41,722 bases of DNA from Candidatus Iainarchaeum andersonii SCGC AAA011-E11 (GCA_000402355.1 AQRS01000036.1:1-41722); one strand, 5' to 3'; shown: positions 23,747 to 32,902, counted from the first letter of the stretch. Made by a program: numbers and translations. The notes: generated from the sequence alone by a model not told the origin.

Positions 23747-24445
23747 ATGCCAACGCAGGAAACCCTGAACTTCGGAAAACCGGAAAAAAAGAGGCTCAAC
23801 GAAATACTGGCTTTGTTCGAGGACGCGCCAGTGACAAACTACTTCGAGGAGAAGCGCGCAAAAAAAGGCGGGTGCACAATAACCCTTTACAATTCCGGAA
23901 AACTTTCAATACAAGGAGCAGATGCAGCAAAAGTAAAGGAAGAAATAATCTCAATGATGGGCCTCAAGGAAAAGCTCGTGATAGGCATTGATGAAACAGG
24001 GCGCGGGGAAAGAACCGGGCCAATGGTGATAACAGGGGTTCTGGCGGACACGAATTCTGTGCGCGAAGTCAGGGACAGCAAGAAAACAACCGACATTGCA
24101 AAAAAAGAAAAAATAGTTTCCGAAAAAATGTTCGGCTCGGTTTCTGTTGTGCTGAACGCAAGGCTCATTGATTTGTGCCGCAACAAGGGAAAAAACCTGA
24201 ATGAACTCGAAGCCAGAACAATTGAAAAGATCGCGGAAATACTTTCATTCTTCGAGGAAGCCGAAGTAATAGTGGATGGCGCACCGCTTAAGGTTCAGGG
24301 CAAAAAAATAAAGTTCCTTCCCAAAGGCGATGACCTCGAGCCTGTTATAGGAGCGGCAAGCATAGTGGCGAAACATTTACGCAACAATTCTAGCGACAAG
24401 GGCGAGCGAAAAACCTGGAAGAAGAAAGAGAATTCGCAAAACTAA
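23747..24445 (+). CDS. RNase HIII-like ribonuclease
   Basis: A 232-residue nuclease that should cut RNA in RNA-DNA hybrids. Residues about 40-70 (CTITLYNSGKLSIQGADAAKV) resemble the TBP-like substrate-binding domain of RNase HIII. The catalytic domain follows: VIGIDETGRGERTGPMVITG (DE of the active site), DSKKT, VIVDGAP, and GAASIVAKHLR. After AKHLR only 20 residues remain, ending KGERKTWKKKENSQN, and the usual C-terminal helices are missing or very short. The start is ATG at 23747, close to upstream repeats. RNase HIII is mostly bacterial; archaea normally carry RNase HII. A frameshift near the end cannot be excluded. Confidence 0.75.
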   Translation: MPTQETLNFGKPEKKRLNEILALFEDAPVTNYFEEKRAKKGGCTITLYNSGKLSIQGADAAKVKEEIISMMGLKEKLVIGIDETGRGERTGPMVITGVLADTNSVREVRDSKKTTDIAKKEKIVSEKMFGSVSVVLNARLIDLCRNKGKNLNELEARTIEKIAEILSFFEEAEVIVDGAPLKVQGKKIKFLPKGDDLEPVIGAASIVAKHLRNNSSDKGERKTWKKKENSQN

Positions 24446-24450
24446 AAAAA

Positions 24451-24900
24451 TCATTTCGAGGAATTGAAAATCATTGCGTGAAGTTTCTTCGGGGAAAGGT
24501 TCTTTTCCCTCTTCGAGTTCCTGAAGGAGCGCGCCCTGACAGTCACATTTTTGTCCTGAAGCTCCTTGAGTATGTCCTTCATCGCAATTATCTCGGCTTC
24601 GGCCGTTGAACGGAAATGGTCAAGCTTTTCAACCTTCTTTCTCAGCTTTAAGCTGTCCGCGCCTTTTGAGTCGGCAACCAGCTTTTCGAGCTCCTGGATG
24701 CGTTTATGCGCGAGCTCGATTTTTTTCTCCAAAGGAGCGATGCTCGGCCTTTCCTGCTGTGTTGCATAAACCAGCGGTTCATTGCCTGTTTGCGCGGGCT
24801 GCTGCGATTCCTCCTCTTTTGGCCTGAAAAGGAAAAGCAGGCCATTGCCTATCAAAAGAGCCAGTATCAGGACACCGAGAAAAAGAGTTAAGGGCGCCAT
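24451..24900 (-). CDS. Membrane-anchored coiled-coil protein
   Basis: A 149-residue protein from the ATG at 24900, which has GGAGG 12 bases upstream and a TATA (ATTTAAAAT) about 29 bases upstream; an in-frame TTG at 24918 is less likely. One membrane helix, LTLFLGVLILALLIGNGLLFLF, is followed by a Gln/Pro-rich spacer and a long helix with heptad-like Leu/Ile spacing (LEKKIELAHKRIQELEKLVA through MKDILKELQDK). The C-terminus is strongly basic (RSFRNSKREKNLSPKKL). It probably sits with the coiled coil in the cytoplasm. Function unknown. It converges on the RNase gene with 5 bases between. Confidence 0.7.
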   Translation of the reverse strand: MAPLTLFLGVLILALLIGNGLLFLFRPKEEESQQPAQTGNEPLVYATQQERPSIAPLEKKIELAHKRIQELEKLVADSKGADSLKLRKKVEKLDHFRSTAEAEIIAMKDILKELQDKNVTVRARSFRNSKREKNLSPKKLHAMIFNSSK

Positions 24901-25015
24901 AAGATAAAGTGCCTCCAAGAGTTATTTTAAATCTTGCCTAGTGACCACAGGCTATCTGCGGATCCGGCGGGCGTTTCGGCACAAATAAAAACAACGGAAC
25001 TCTCAATATGTTATT

Positions 25016-25642
25016 ATGCCGCCGGCGAATTCTCACAGGCACACAACAATACTCTCATCCATGTTCCATTATGGATTGTCAAGCCCGAAAATGTTAGGCG
25101 ATTTAAAGCCGCACATGGAACAGTTGGCCAAATACCACCCTCAATTATCCGGCGTTACACTGGAAAGATGCCGGATTGAGAATGCACGGTCGCCGGACCC
25201 CGACAAAAGGCACCGGGCAATTCCAAAAAAAGCCGTATTCACCGGCCTTACTTCTGAATTGCAGCCCATGGCACTTACAATAACGCCCACAATCAGCGGG
25301 GGGTGGGCATACAGGATACAGGTATGGAAAGCAGACTCGCAAAGAATGGCAACAAGGCAAGTGGAGCAAGTTTCCAGATTCGGCAAATCCGGGCTACTGT
25401 TTGTTGAAGGTGACTACGGCAAATTTGTCCAAGTCAAACTCCCGAACAAAACTATTGTGCTGCACGAAACCGGTATCCGGGTCATTGAAAACGGGCAAAC
25501 AAGGGGAATCACAAAAGAAGAAATGAGAATGCTTGCCCGGACGGTGAAGGACCTCCTTGCCCGGAGCAACTCATCCATAAAGACACTAACAGCATGCAAG
25601 GCAATACTGGATAAGGCATTAGGGCAAAAACCGGCCCTTTAA
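25016..25642 (+). CDS. Hypothetical protein
   Basis: A 208-residue soluble protein without recognised motifs. The N-terminus (MPPANSHRHTTILSSMFHYG) is uncertain; ATG at 25061 would remove 15 residues. The middle contains a beta-rich stretch (FTGLTSELQPMALTITPTIS, GGWAYRIQVWKAD, SGLLFVEGDYGKFVQVKLP), followed by two helices (ITKEEMRMLARTVKDLLAR, LTACKAILDKAL). No signal peptide or membrane helix. It overlaps the end of the convergent tatD-like gene by 24 bases. I cannot suggest a function. Confidence 0.6.
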   Translation: MPPANSHRHTTILSSMFHYGLSSPKMLGDLKPHMEQLAKYHPQLSGVTLERCRIENARSPDPDKRHRAIPKKAVFTGLTSELQPMALTITPTISGGWAYRIQVWKADSQRMATRQVEQVSRFGKSGLLFVEGDYGKFVQVKLPNKTIVLHETGIRVIENGQTRGITKEEMRMLARTVKDLLARSNSSIKTLTACKAILDKALGQKPAL

Positions 25643-26374
25643 AAAAAGCGCTTCAAAGTTCCTGCCAGTCTTTCCGGCAACTTCTTCCGAAGAAACGCCG
25701 TGCAGTTCCGCAACCTTTGCACAAACCTCCGGAATCCAGGATGGCTCGGACTGCTTTCCTTTAAAGAAAACGGGCGCATCTGTTTCAAGCAAAAGGCTTT
25801 CAAGGGGAATTCCCTTCACGACTTCGGCAGAAGCAGGATCGCTAAAAATAATCGGGCCGCAGGAAATGAAATAACCCAGTTCAACTGCCTTTTGCGCGTT
25901 TTCGTGAAAATTCGTGAACCAATGCAAGTGGACTTTTTCCGCGTTCATTTCCTCCAAAATGCTTAGGCACTCCTTTTCCGCGAAGCGCGCATGAACAACA
26001 ACCGGCTTTTTCGCCCCAATGGCGATTGCAACAAATACCCTGAAAACGCGCTCCTGCAGCTTTTTTTGCGCCGCATTTGCATGCTTGAAGTCCATTCCTA
26101 TTTCCCCCACCGCGGCAGCTTCATGCATGCGCGACTCAACCAGCTTAACAGCCGCCATAATTTGCGCCTCGCCGAGCGAAAGCAGGTCCACCGGATGCAG
26201 GCCTATCGCACAGCCCACTTCCTTAAACTTCTTTGAAAGTTCAAGATTTGGCCCAATGTTTTCCGGCGAAGTGGAATTTGACAGAATGGCCGAAACGCCT
26301 GATTTTACCGCCCTCTGCACAACTGATTCCGGTTCCCTGAACCAATCCAAATGGCAGTGGGAGTCCGCTAACAA
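25619..26374 (-). CDS. TatD-family metal-dependent hydrolase
   Basis: A 251-residue (beta/alpha)8 hydrolase, probably a DNase acting on 3' ends. The metal site is visible: DSHCHLD (residues 4-10, HxH), AAVGEIGMDF with the bridging Glu, VVVHARFAE, HLHWFTN (His), and LLETDAPVFF with the final Asp. Length is near the family norm of 250-260. It is convergent with the hypothetical gene and divergent from the thioredoxin-like gene. Confidence 0.88.
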   Translation of the reverse strand: MLADSHCHLDWFREPESVVQRAVKSGVSAILSNSTSPENIGPNLELSKKFKEVGCAIGLHPVDLLSLGEAQIMAAVKLVESRMHEAAAVGEIGMDFKHANAAQKKLQERVFRVFVAIAIGAKKPVVVHARFAEKECLSILEEMNAEKVHLHWFTNFHENAQKAVELGYFISCGPIIFSDPASAEVVKGIPLESLLLETDAPVFFKGKQSEPSWIPEVCAKVAELHGVSSEEVAGKTGRNFEALFLKGRFLP

Positions 26375-26444
26375 AAAATCACCATTTAAAAAATTTTGCC
26401 TTGGTAGGATTATATTAGCCGTAGAAACAATTTTAAGTGGTCAC

Positions 26445-27584
26445 ATGGAAGATAAGCAAAAAACAGCGGAAAAGCCCGCAAAGGGCGAAAAAAAGCCCGG
26501 ATCCAAGGGCATTAATATCCCGCCATACCTGGCAGTAATGCTCCTCATACTTGGAATACTCGGGGGCTACGCCATAAGCCTAATGATTAACCCTGCCCCG
26601 GAAACAACCCCGATAAGCGATGCCAATTCCATAACCGGCGTCGCTTACAGGACAATTCCGGTTACAATGGTTTACACCAATGACTGCAAATCATGCAGGC
26701 AAACCAACATGGTTGAGGAACTTTTCAAAGTCAGGCAGATTCCCTACACAATCAAAAAAGTCGAGGCAGGCAGCGAAGAAGGAAAACAGATTCTCGCGAG
26801 GTTCCCGGACATCACTATGCTCCCCACAGCGCTTGTCGATTCCGCAAAAATGCAGTTTTACCCGCCCACAAAAAAGAATTTCGATGCCGTCTTCAGGGAA
26901 AGCAACGGCGCGTATGTTGTGCCGGAGCTCAACCTTGACCCGAACAATTATTACCCGATTTATTATCTTGACATGGTTCCTGGTTTCTGCAGCGGCGACA
27001 AGCCAAGCGCAGTGCTGTTCGATGATTACTACAACGAAGCCTACACGAAACAAAGGAGCATATTTTACGACTTCGCCCGGGATTTCAACGAGTCCGCAGA
27101 CATCTGGTTCAGCTTCGCACAGTCTTCCTCTAAGGACACGAACTCCGTTCTTGGCAACCTTTTCCTCATGTGCGCGAGTTCACAGGGCAAGTTCACGGAC
27201 CTTGAAAGAACAATGAGCGGAATCTACTGCAACAACCCCTTCAAGGGCGACCCCACGATATTAACCGGGCCGGAAATAGGCGGGTGCTGGACCCTCAGTG
27301 ACCACTACGGAAAGCCGCTGACGCAGGTGGAACTGGACATCGCGCTCGGACGCACTGCAATAGACCAGAACGAGTTCAGGGCATGCTACGAAAACAAGGA
27401 AGTAATGTACAACAACGCCAAAAAAACCGCGCAAGAACTGGGCATCACGAGGAGCAGGACATTCCTCATTGACTGCAGGGAAACCGCGAGCCTGAGCGAA
27501 CTCCAGGATTCGTTCTGCGCAAGGCACCCGGAACTGCAGGCCTGCAACAAAACCGGTGTTCCAGATGCAAGCGCACCCGCCTGA
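26445..27584 (+). CDS. Membrane-anchored thioredoxin-like protein
   Basis: A 379-residue exported protein. The frame runs further upstream, but that part overlaps tatD; ATG at 26445 follows a TATATTAG element by about 30 bases and gives a sensible N-terminus (MEDKQKTAEKPAKGEKK). A membrane helix, LAVMLLILGILGGYAISLMI, is at about residues 29-48. A glutaredoxin/thioredoxin-like domain with CKSC (YTNDCKSCRQTNM) is at about 70-150. The second half has paired Cys residues (FCSGD, MCASSQ, IYCNNP, GCWTL, ACYEN, IDCRE, FCARH, QACNK) and a DsbA-like feel (FYDFARDFNESADIWFSF). It likely forms or isomerises disulfides outside the membrane. Confidence 0.75.
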   Translation: MEDKQKTAEKPAKGEKKPGSKGINIPPYLAVMLLILGILGGYAISLMINPAPETTPISDANSITGVAYRTIPVTMVYTNDCKSCRQTNMVEELFKVRQIPYTIKKVEAGSEEGKQILARFPDITMLPTALVDSAKMQFYPPTKKNFDAVFRESNGAYVVPELNLDPNNYYPIYYLDMVPGFCSGDKPSAVLFDDYYNEAYTKQRSIFYDFARDFNESADIWFSFAQSSSKDTNSVLGNLFLMCASSQGKFTDLERTMSGIYCNNPFKGDPTILTGPEIGGCWTLSDHYGKPLTQVELDIALGRTAIDQNEFRACYENKEVMYNNAKKTAQELGITRSRTFLIDCRETASLSELQDSFCARHPELQACNKTGVPDASAPA

Positions 27585-28194
27585 ATTTTTTTTAAACGGC
27601 GCGCATTTTGGGGCACCGAAGGAAACCTATTTCCCCAGCGAGGATTCTTATTTTCTCGCGGAAAACGTTTCAATCCCGAAAAAAGCGCTGATGATTGACG
27701 TCGGCTGCGGCTCGGGAATACAAAGCCTGAATGCGTTCCACAAAGGGGCCTCAAGAGTTATTGCACTGGACTTGAACAAAGCCGCGCTCGCGGCAACGAA
27801 AAAAAACTGCTTAAAAGCTGGGTTCAAAAACATAAAAACAATTGAATCGGACTTGTTCAGGAATTGCCGCGAAAAAGCCGACGCGATAATATTCAACCCG
27901 CCTTATCTCGAAAGCGACGAATACAGGCACATTGATTTGGACGGCGGAAAAAAAGGCCGCGAAGTGCTCGACCGCTTCCTTGAACAAATGCCGAAGCACC
28001 TGAATAAAAAAGGTGTTTGCTACTTTTTGCAAACGGACCTGAACGGCAATGGAAAAACCGGAAAAAAGCTGAAAGAACTTGGATTCGAGTTTAAAATAAT
28101 TGCAAGAAAAAAAGGGTTTTTTGAGACCCTTTGCATCTACCGCTGCTCAAAAAAAGCCGATTTGAAGGTTTTTGGGGCTTTGAGTTCAGTTTAA
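27565..28194 (+). CDS. HemK/Mtq2-like class I methyltransferase
   Basis: A 209-residue SAM-dependent methyltransferase. FPSEDSYFLAE is the typical N-terminal segment of the PrmC/Mtq2 group. MIDVGCGSGIQSL is motif I for SAM, IALDLNKAAL binds the ribose, and AIIFNPPYLES contains the NPPY motif that holds the target Gln amide. Archaeal members methylate the GGQ glutamine of release factor aRF1, with a Trm112-like partner. It starts inside the preceding gene; GTG at 27556 is an alternative. The C-terminal ten residues (VFGALSSV) are not conserved in family members I know. Confidence 0.8.
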   Translation: MQAHPPEFFLNGAHFGAPKETYFPSEDSYFLAENVSIPKKALMIDVGCGSGIQSLNAFHKGASRVIALDLNKAALAATKKNCLKAGFKNIKTIESDLFRNCREKADAIIFNPPYLESDEYRHIDLDGGKKGREVLDRFLEQMPKHLNKKGVCYFLQTDLNGNGKTGKKLKELGFEFKIIARKKGFFETLCIYRCSKKADLKVFGALSSV

Positions 28195-28221
28195 AACAAT
28201 TTATTTTTTCCAAGAGTATGT

Positions 28222-29283
28222 ATGGCAACAAATGCAGGCCCCGAATATTTCCAGGCAAAGGAAAAATACGAACAGGCAAAAACAGCGCACGAAAAGCTGC
28301 TCTATTTGCAGGAAATGCACAAGTTCGCGCCAAAACACAAAGCCAGTGAAAAGCTTTTGGCGGAACTCACCTGGAAAATAGCACAGCTTCGCAAGGAAAT
28401 GGAAAAAGAAAGAGAACAGTCCAAAAAATCCACGGGCCACTCCATCAACATAAAAAAAGATGGCGACGGGCAAATAGCAATTCTTGGCTTTCCGAATACA
28501 GGAAAGAGCTATTTGCTCAAAATGCTGACCAATGCCGAGGTAGAGGTTGCGCCCTACCCATTCACAACAATGCAGCCCGAAGTCGGGGCAATGGAGTACA
28601 AAGGGGCAAAAGTGCAGCTGGTGGAAGTCCCTGCAATTGTTGAAGGAAGCAGCGAAGGCAAATCAAACGGCACGCAGCTTCTCGGGCTTGCGCGAAATGC
28701 GGATGCACTAATTATCACTTATACAAGCGATGAGGAAAAAAACAGCGTAATAAATGAACTCAAAAAATCAGGAATAATAGTCGGCAGGGAAAAACCACGC
28801 ATAACCATTAAGCAGGCAGAATCCAAGGGAATTACCATAGGGGGAAAGCAGCACATGAAAATGAGCGAAAAGGAACTGGAAACAGCACTCAAGGGCTTTG
28901 GAATACACAGCGCAAGCATTCTGCTGGAAGAAGAAACCACAATGGAAAAAATTCTGGAAGTCCTGGACACGAACCTCGATTACAAAAACTGCCTCTTTCT
29001 AAAATGCCCATTTACGGTTAAAGAGCCGGAATTGCGGACACAAATATTCGGATTATTGAATAAAATTCTGGTGTACACCAAAAAACCCGGCGGAAAACCG
29101 GATTTCGATTCCCCCATGGTAATGAAGAAAGGCACCCTGGTCGGGGACGTTCCCCAGCATTTGCACAAGGACATGGCCAAAAACATGAAGTACGCGCGCA
29201 TCTGGGGCTCGACAAAGTTTGAGGGCCAAAGGGTTTCAAAGGACTACGAGCTTAAGGACGGGGACGTAATAGAAATTTCTTGA
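28222..29283 (+). CDS. DRG/Obg-like TGS protein with degenerate G motifs
   Basis: A 353-residue protein related to DRG GTPases. The N-terminal 70 residues are a helical region (EYFQAKEKYEQAKTAHEKLL) like that of DRG. G1 is intact (GFPNTGKS, residues 89-96) and PYPFTTMQPEVGAMEY resembles the G2/switch I region. The G3 DxPG motif is replaced by VEVPAIVEG, and no NKxD (G4) is found before the C-terminus. A TGS domain (ILVYTKKPGGKPD to YELKDGDVIEI) ends the protein. Nucleotide binding seems possible through the P-loop; guanine specificity and hydrolysis are doubtful. It may be a ribosome-associated paralogue of DRG. Confidence 0.85.
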   Translation: MATNAGPEYFQAKEKYEQAKTAHEKLLYLQEMHKFAPKHKASEKLLAELTWKIAQLRKEMEKEREQSKKSTGHSINIKKDGDGQIAILGFPNTGKSYLLKMLTNAEVEVAPYPFTTMQPEVGAMEYKGAKVQLVEVPAIVEGSSEGKSNGTQLLGLARNADALIITYTSDEEKNSVINELKKSGIIVGREKPRITIKQAESKGITIGGKQHMKMSEKELETALKGFGIHSASILLEEETTMEKILEVLDTNLDYKNCLFLKCPFTVKEPELRTQIFGLLNKILVYTKKPGGKPDFDSPMVMKKGTLVGDVPQHLHKDMAKNMKYARIWGSTKFEGQRVSKDYELKDGDVIEIS

Positions 29284-29304
29284 ATGCAAAATTTCCCAAA
29301 AAGG

Positions 29305-30177
29305 TTATTTTGAGCCTGAATGCGGAGCAGCATCTTTTGCCGCATCCTTTTTTTCACCGGCCATGCGCTTCCTGCTGAAGTAAAACGAAACAAGCACGAG
29401 CACAATGATTGCGCCCACGAAAAACGCCGCGGAATAATCCCTATTGCGCGACTCGACTCTAAATGACTTTTCCAGGACATGGCTCCCAAAAGAATCCGAA
29501 TAACTCAGGTGGAGAGCCAAAAAATCCCTTTCAGGGCGCTTTTCGGTTGTGAAATAAAACGAGGACTCCGGAATGCCTTTTCCGGGCTCAAGCAAACCCA
29601 CAACAAGCGGCGGGCTTATGTTTGCTATAGAGCCCGTGGCAAACGCCTCGACCTTCACTCCGAAAAGCGTTTCCTGCCCTGAATCATTCGAAACACTGAA
29701 CGTTATTTTTCCCTGCTCACTCGGCGAGAAAGAATCCTTGCTCAGGGAAGCATTGAATGAAACAACCGGCTTCAAAACCTGCAAAAATGCGGAAGCCGAG
29801 TTCGGCGCATTCTCGCCGCCATAAACCGCCTTTATTTCAAGCGGGGTTTCCGAAAACGCGAGCGGCTTTACCAGAAAAATTCTTTCCTGCTGCTCCCCCG
29901 CGCCAAGCGAAACAAAAGTGAATAGCCTTTCAATTTCATCGGAACCGTTCACAACAAGGGCAGCCTCTTTCGGGACGGAAAGCATAACATCAACATTGCG
30001 CGCCTCGGCCCCCGAAAGGTTCGCGACAGTAAGCCGGTATTCCTTGGCCTCAAAAGGGTAAACCGGATTTGCCGCGCCGCTTCCTGAAGGCTCGATTACC
30101 ACGGCAACCTGCGCAAAGCAGATAGATGCGGCCAGAACAGAAAAAAACAATGCAAGCGCGTGCTTATTCACCGGCAT
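29305..30177 (-). CDS. Secreted S-layer-like protein with C-terminal membrane anchor
   Basis: A 290-residue exported protein. Residues 1-22 are a signal peptide (ALALFFSVLAASICFAQ). Two Ig-like/CARDB-type beta domains follow (YRLTVANLSGAEARNVDVML and GKITFSVSNDSGQETLFGVK), as in COG1361-like archaeal surface proteins. One membrane helix (AAFFVGAIIVLVLVSFYF) near residue 255 precedes a basic cytoplasmic tail. It overlaps the upstream gene by 14 bases, so the two are likely co-translated and may form a surface complex. Confidence 0.75.
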   Translation of the reverse strand: MPVNKHALALFFSVLAASICFAQVAVVIEPSGSGAANPVYPFEAKEYRLTVANLSGAEARNVDVMLSVPKEAALVVNGSDEIERLFTFVSLGAGEQQERIFLVKPLAFSETPLEIKAVYGGENAPNSASAFLQVLKPVVSFNASLSKDSFSPSEQGKITFSVSNDSGQETLFGVKVEAFATGSIANISPPLVVGLLEPGKGIPESSFYFTTEKRPERDFLALHLSYSDSFGSHVLEKSFRVESRNRDYSAAFFVGAIIVLVLVSFYFSRKRMAGEKKDAAKDAAPHSGSK

Positions 30178-31541
30178 CGACTTCCCCTGCCGAGGGCGAA
30201 ATAAAACCCCTTATCTTTCCGCGGTTGTTAAAAAGGTAAAGTGCAACCAGGAGCGCCGCGAGCACGGCCGCAACCTGGAACAAAAGGTCCTGCGAAAACA
30301 AAGGAGGATTCTCGGTCAAAACCCTGCCCTTTTTTTCAATTGCAATGACGTCATCAATCGCCTTTTCCGCGGAATCCTTTGCGTCCGCAAAATTCCTCTC
30401 ATCATAGAGCTTTGTTGCCCTCGCATAATCCTTCTCCAGGTCCCTCACTCCTGACTGGTTAACCCATATCGGGCGGTTCTCCTTTGAAAGTATTGTTGCC
30501 TGCGCCTCGCTTAAAATCTCGAACTGCGAAGAGCCTTTTTGGAGCCTGCCGTTCTCGGAATAAAGCAGGCCGTAAACCTCGTTTTTCAGCAGCCTGTTTT
30601 CCATCTCGTTGAGTATTGAATCCATTCGCAGTGAACTCGCCGCGAGCCTCGAGCCAAATGATTCCTTGATCTGCGTGGCATCCAGATTATACGTGCCTAT
30701 TGCCTGCATGCCCTGCGGAAGCTCCAGAATCCCGAACAACTGTGATTTTGTCTGAACATCAATATCGGCAAGTGAAATCTGCTGCTTGAGCTTGTCAACG
30801 TTGCTCCTGTATGAAACCGAATCCGAATTGAGCCCTGAAATAGAGCCGAACACGGAATCAAAGGCGCCCTTCATTTTGCCGAAGTTTTGAAACCGAATCC
30901 GAATTGAGCCCTGAAATAGAGCCGAACACGGAATCAAAGGCGCCCTTCATTTTGCCGAAGTTTTCCTGCGACGGCTTCGTTGAAAATTCGTTTTCAAGCG
31001 AAGAGGCTGAAGCCAGTTTCGAGGATATTCCGGAAGCATTGGCAGAGAGGCCTGACAGTTCGTTTCTCAATGGAGAGAGATTAAGGTTCAGGCCCTCGGA
31101 ATCGAGGGTTGTTTCAACCGTGTTGAGCTGAAAAACCTCGTTGTCCATCTGGACAGCAATCTCCGAAAAAATTGTTTCGTACTTCTGCGTGAAAACCCAC
31201 TCGACGCCCGAATTGGCGGAAATTGATTCCTTGAGCAATTGCAGCTCGCGCAGTTCCTCTGCAACCCCAAAGAGGCCCCTGTTGACGGAACGCGAGGTTG
31301 AAAGCCCGCCGGAATCAACGGCAACGGCAAAGTAAGTGGTGATGTTGTTTCCGGAAGTCACTGGAATGACCCAGTAGGAATTTCCGCCGAATTCAACCGA
31401 AACATTCGGCGGAGTGTAGGTTTCGCTGTCGTAAAGGTAATGCCCCGCGTTCGCAACGAGGTTAACCGCCTCATTGCCGGAAACAGCGGAAGCCATTGGC
31501 AGCGCAACAAGCACAAACAGGCAGAATAACGCCTTTTTCAT
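30164..31541 (-). pseudogene. Exported helical protein interrupted by a 76-bp tandem duplication
   Basis: The gene begins at ATG 31541 with a signal peptide (LFCLFVLVALPMASAV) and encodes a beta-rich N-terminal domain, a long helical region, and a C-terminal membrane helix (LLFQVAAVLAALLVALYLF). A perfect 76-bp direct repeat (30812-30887 and 30888-30963) shifts the frame, splitting it into two frames that each contain FGKMKGAFDSVFGSISGLNS. Removing one copy leaves 1302 bases, an intact frame of 433 codons plus stop. It is either a real mutation or an assembly artefact. The downstream gene overlaps it by 14 bases. Confidence 0.8.
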
Positions 31542-31653
31542 GCATTAAATAATGGTTTGGCACAATAAAAACTTATTTACACGGCGAAAAAGCCTAGGCA
31601 TGTGAAACGCCTTTTCGGACAAAATTAAATATGCGAAAGCCCCTTCATAATGC

Positions 31654-32208
31654 ATGCAACCCAAGCTCAGGAACAGAACAGACGCCATTCTCAGGGCCTT
31701 TCAGGCGGGGCAGGCGCAGGACCTGAAAAGGCTTGGAAACGACAGCATTGAGGAAGCGGCAGTCGAAAATGATTCCGAACTCGCAAGCCTTTCTGTAATA
31801 GCTTACTCATTGTACAAGATACTCACGAAAGACCATTTCCTGAAAAGCAGGGTGTGGCCGCGCCTTTCACAAGGCATTGGAAATTCCCTCAAAAAATGCC
31901 TCGAAGCAGCCCTTAAACAGAATGAGGCAATGTACACGAAAAACCTGAACAACGTAATAAGTGAAATAAAGGAAATCGACGATGAGCTCGGGCACTTCGC
32001 GAAAAACATTTACGAAAAGGCAAAAGTAAAGCAGGCCTCAACCGCATACGCCCTCGGCCTGAGCCTGAGCCAGGCCGCCTCATTGACCGGCGCGGACAGG
32101 AAAGAGCTCCAGATGTACATAGGAACAACAAGGATACATGATGAACAGCACGCCACCAAGCCCATACACGAGAGGGTTGAAAGGTTGAGGGAGTTGCTTA
32201 ACACTTGA
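31654..32208 (+). CDS. Helical protein paired with a PIN-domain gene
   Basis: A 184-residue, almost all-helical, charged protein. No membrane segment. The C-terminal part (STAYALGLSLSQAASLTGADRKELQMYIGT) has the spacing of a helix-turn-helix. TATA-like ATTAAATA is about 28 bases before the ATG. Its stop codon overlaps the TTG start of the PIN gene (TTGA), so they are translated together. A fixed pair of a small helical protein and a PIN nuclease suggests a toxin-antitoxin or RNA-processing module. The family itself is not recognised. Confidence 0.65.
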   Translation: MQPKLRNRTDAILRAFQAGQAQDLKRLGNDSIEEAAVENDSELASLSVIAYSLYKILTKDHFLKSRVWPRLSQGIGNSLKKCLEAALKQNEAMYTKNLNNVISEIKEIDDELGHFAKNIYEKAKVKQASTAYALGLSLSQAASLTGADRKELQMYIGTTRIHDEQHATKPIHERVERLRELLNT

Positions 32209-32888
32209 AACAGTTTGTCGTTGACTCGAGCACCCTGATAACAATTTCCGGAAACTGCATGATAAGGCTCTTCAAACACCTCGCGGAAATGGAGGGAATC
32301 GCATTCATAATCCCCGAATCCGTTTACCGCGAATCCGTTGCGACGCCCGTGAAAATAAAAAAATTCGAGCTCAACGCAATAAGGATACGCGACGCGGTAG
32401 AAGAAGGATATTTAAAGGTCGTTAAAACAACGCCGCTGGTAAAAAAGAAGATGAACGAGCTCCAGGCAATAAGCGCGAAAATATGCGGCACAAAGGAATG
32501 CCACAACATAAGGCTCATTGACGAGGGCGAATCCGAAACCCTCGCACTGATAAAACAGATGAACTGCGACGCCCTGGTCATTGACGAGCGCACAACCAGG
32601 ATGCTCATCGAGGAGCCGGAACAGCTCCGCAGCTATCTCGAGAGGCGCCACCAAAAACGCGTTGAACTGGACAGAAACAGCCTCGCGGAATTCAGGCAAA
32701 GCTTCGGCGACATACCTGTCTTCAGGTCAATAGAACTGATTGCGCTTGCATACGAGAACGGCTCGTTCGCAAAGGAAATGCACAAATCCAAGCAATCCCT
32801 CGAGGCGGCTTTGTACGCGGCAAAATTTGCGGGCGCAAGCGTTTCATTCGACGAGATAAATGATTACCTAAAAATGGTGAGAAACTGA
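32205..32888 (+). CDS. PIN-domain ribonuclease-like protein
   Basis: A 227-residue protein with a PIN-like N-terminal domain: Asp in FVVDSSTLITIS (residues 4-15), Glu in RESVATP or near ECHNIRLIDEGESETLAL (residues about 103-120), and Asp in ALVIDERTTRML. These fit the acidic Mg site of PIN RNases. About 90 C-terminal residues form an additional helical region (RSIELIALAYENGSF), longer than VapC toxins. The start is TTG overlapping the previous stop. It may cleave RNA as the effector of the two-gene module. Confidence 0.75.
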   Translation: MKQFVVDSSTLITISGNCMIRLFKHLAEMEGIAFIIPESVYRESVATPVKIKKFELNAIRIRDAVEEGYLKVVKTTPLVKKKMNELQAISAKICGTKECHNIRLIDEGESETLALIKQMNCDALVIDERTTRMLIEEPEQLRSYLERRHQKRVELDRNSLAEFRQSFGDIPVFRSIELIALAYENGSFAKEMHKSKQSLEAALYAAKFAGASVSFDEINDYLKMVRN

Positions 32889-32902
32889 GCATCACAAAAG
32901 CC

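Noticed and set aside
26019..26444. N-terminal extension of the thioredoxin-like frame
   Set aside because: It lies entirely over the tatD-like gene on the other strand; the ATG at 26445 has its own TATA element and gives a normal anchor.
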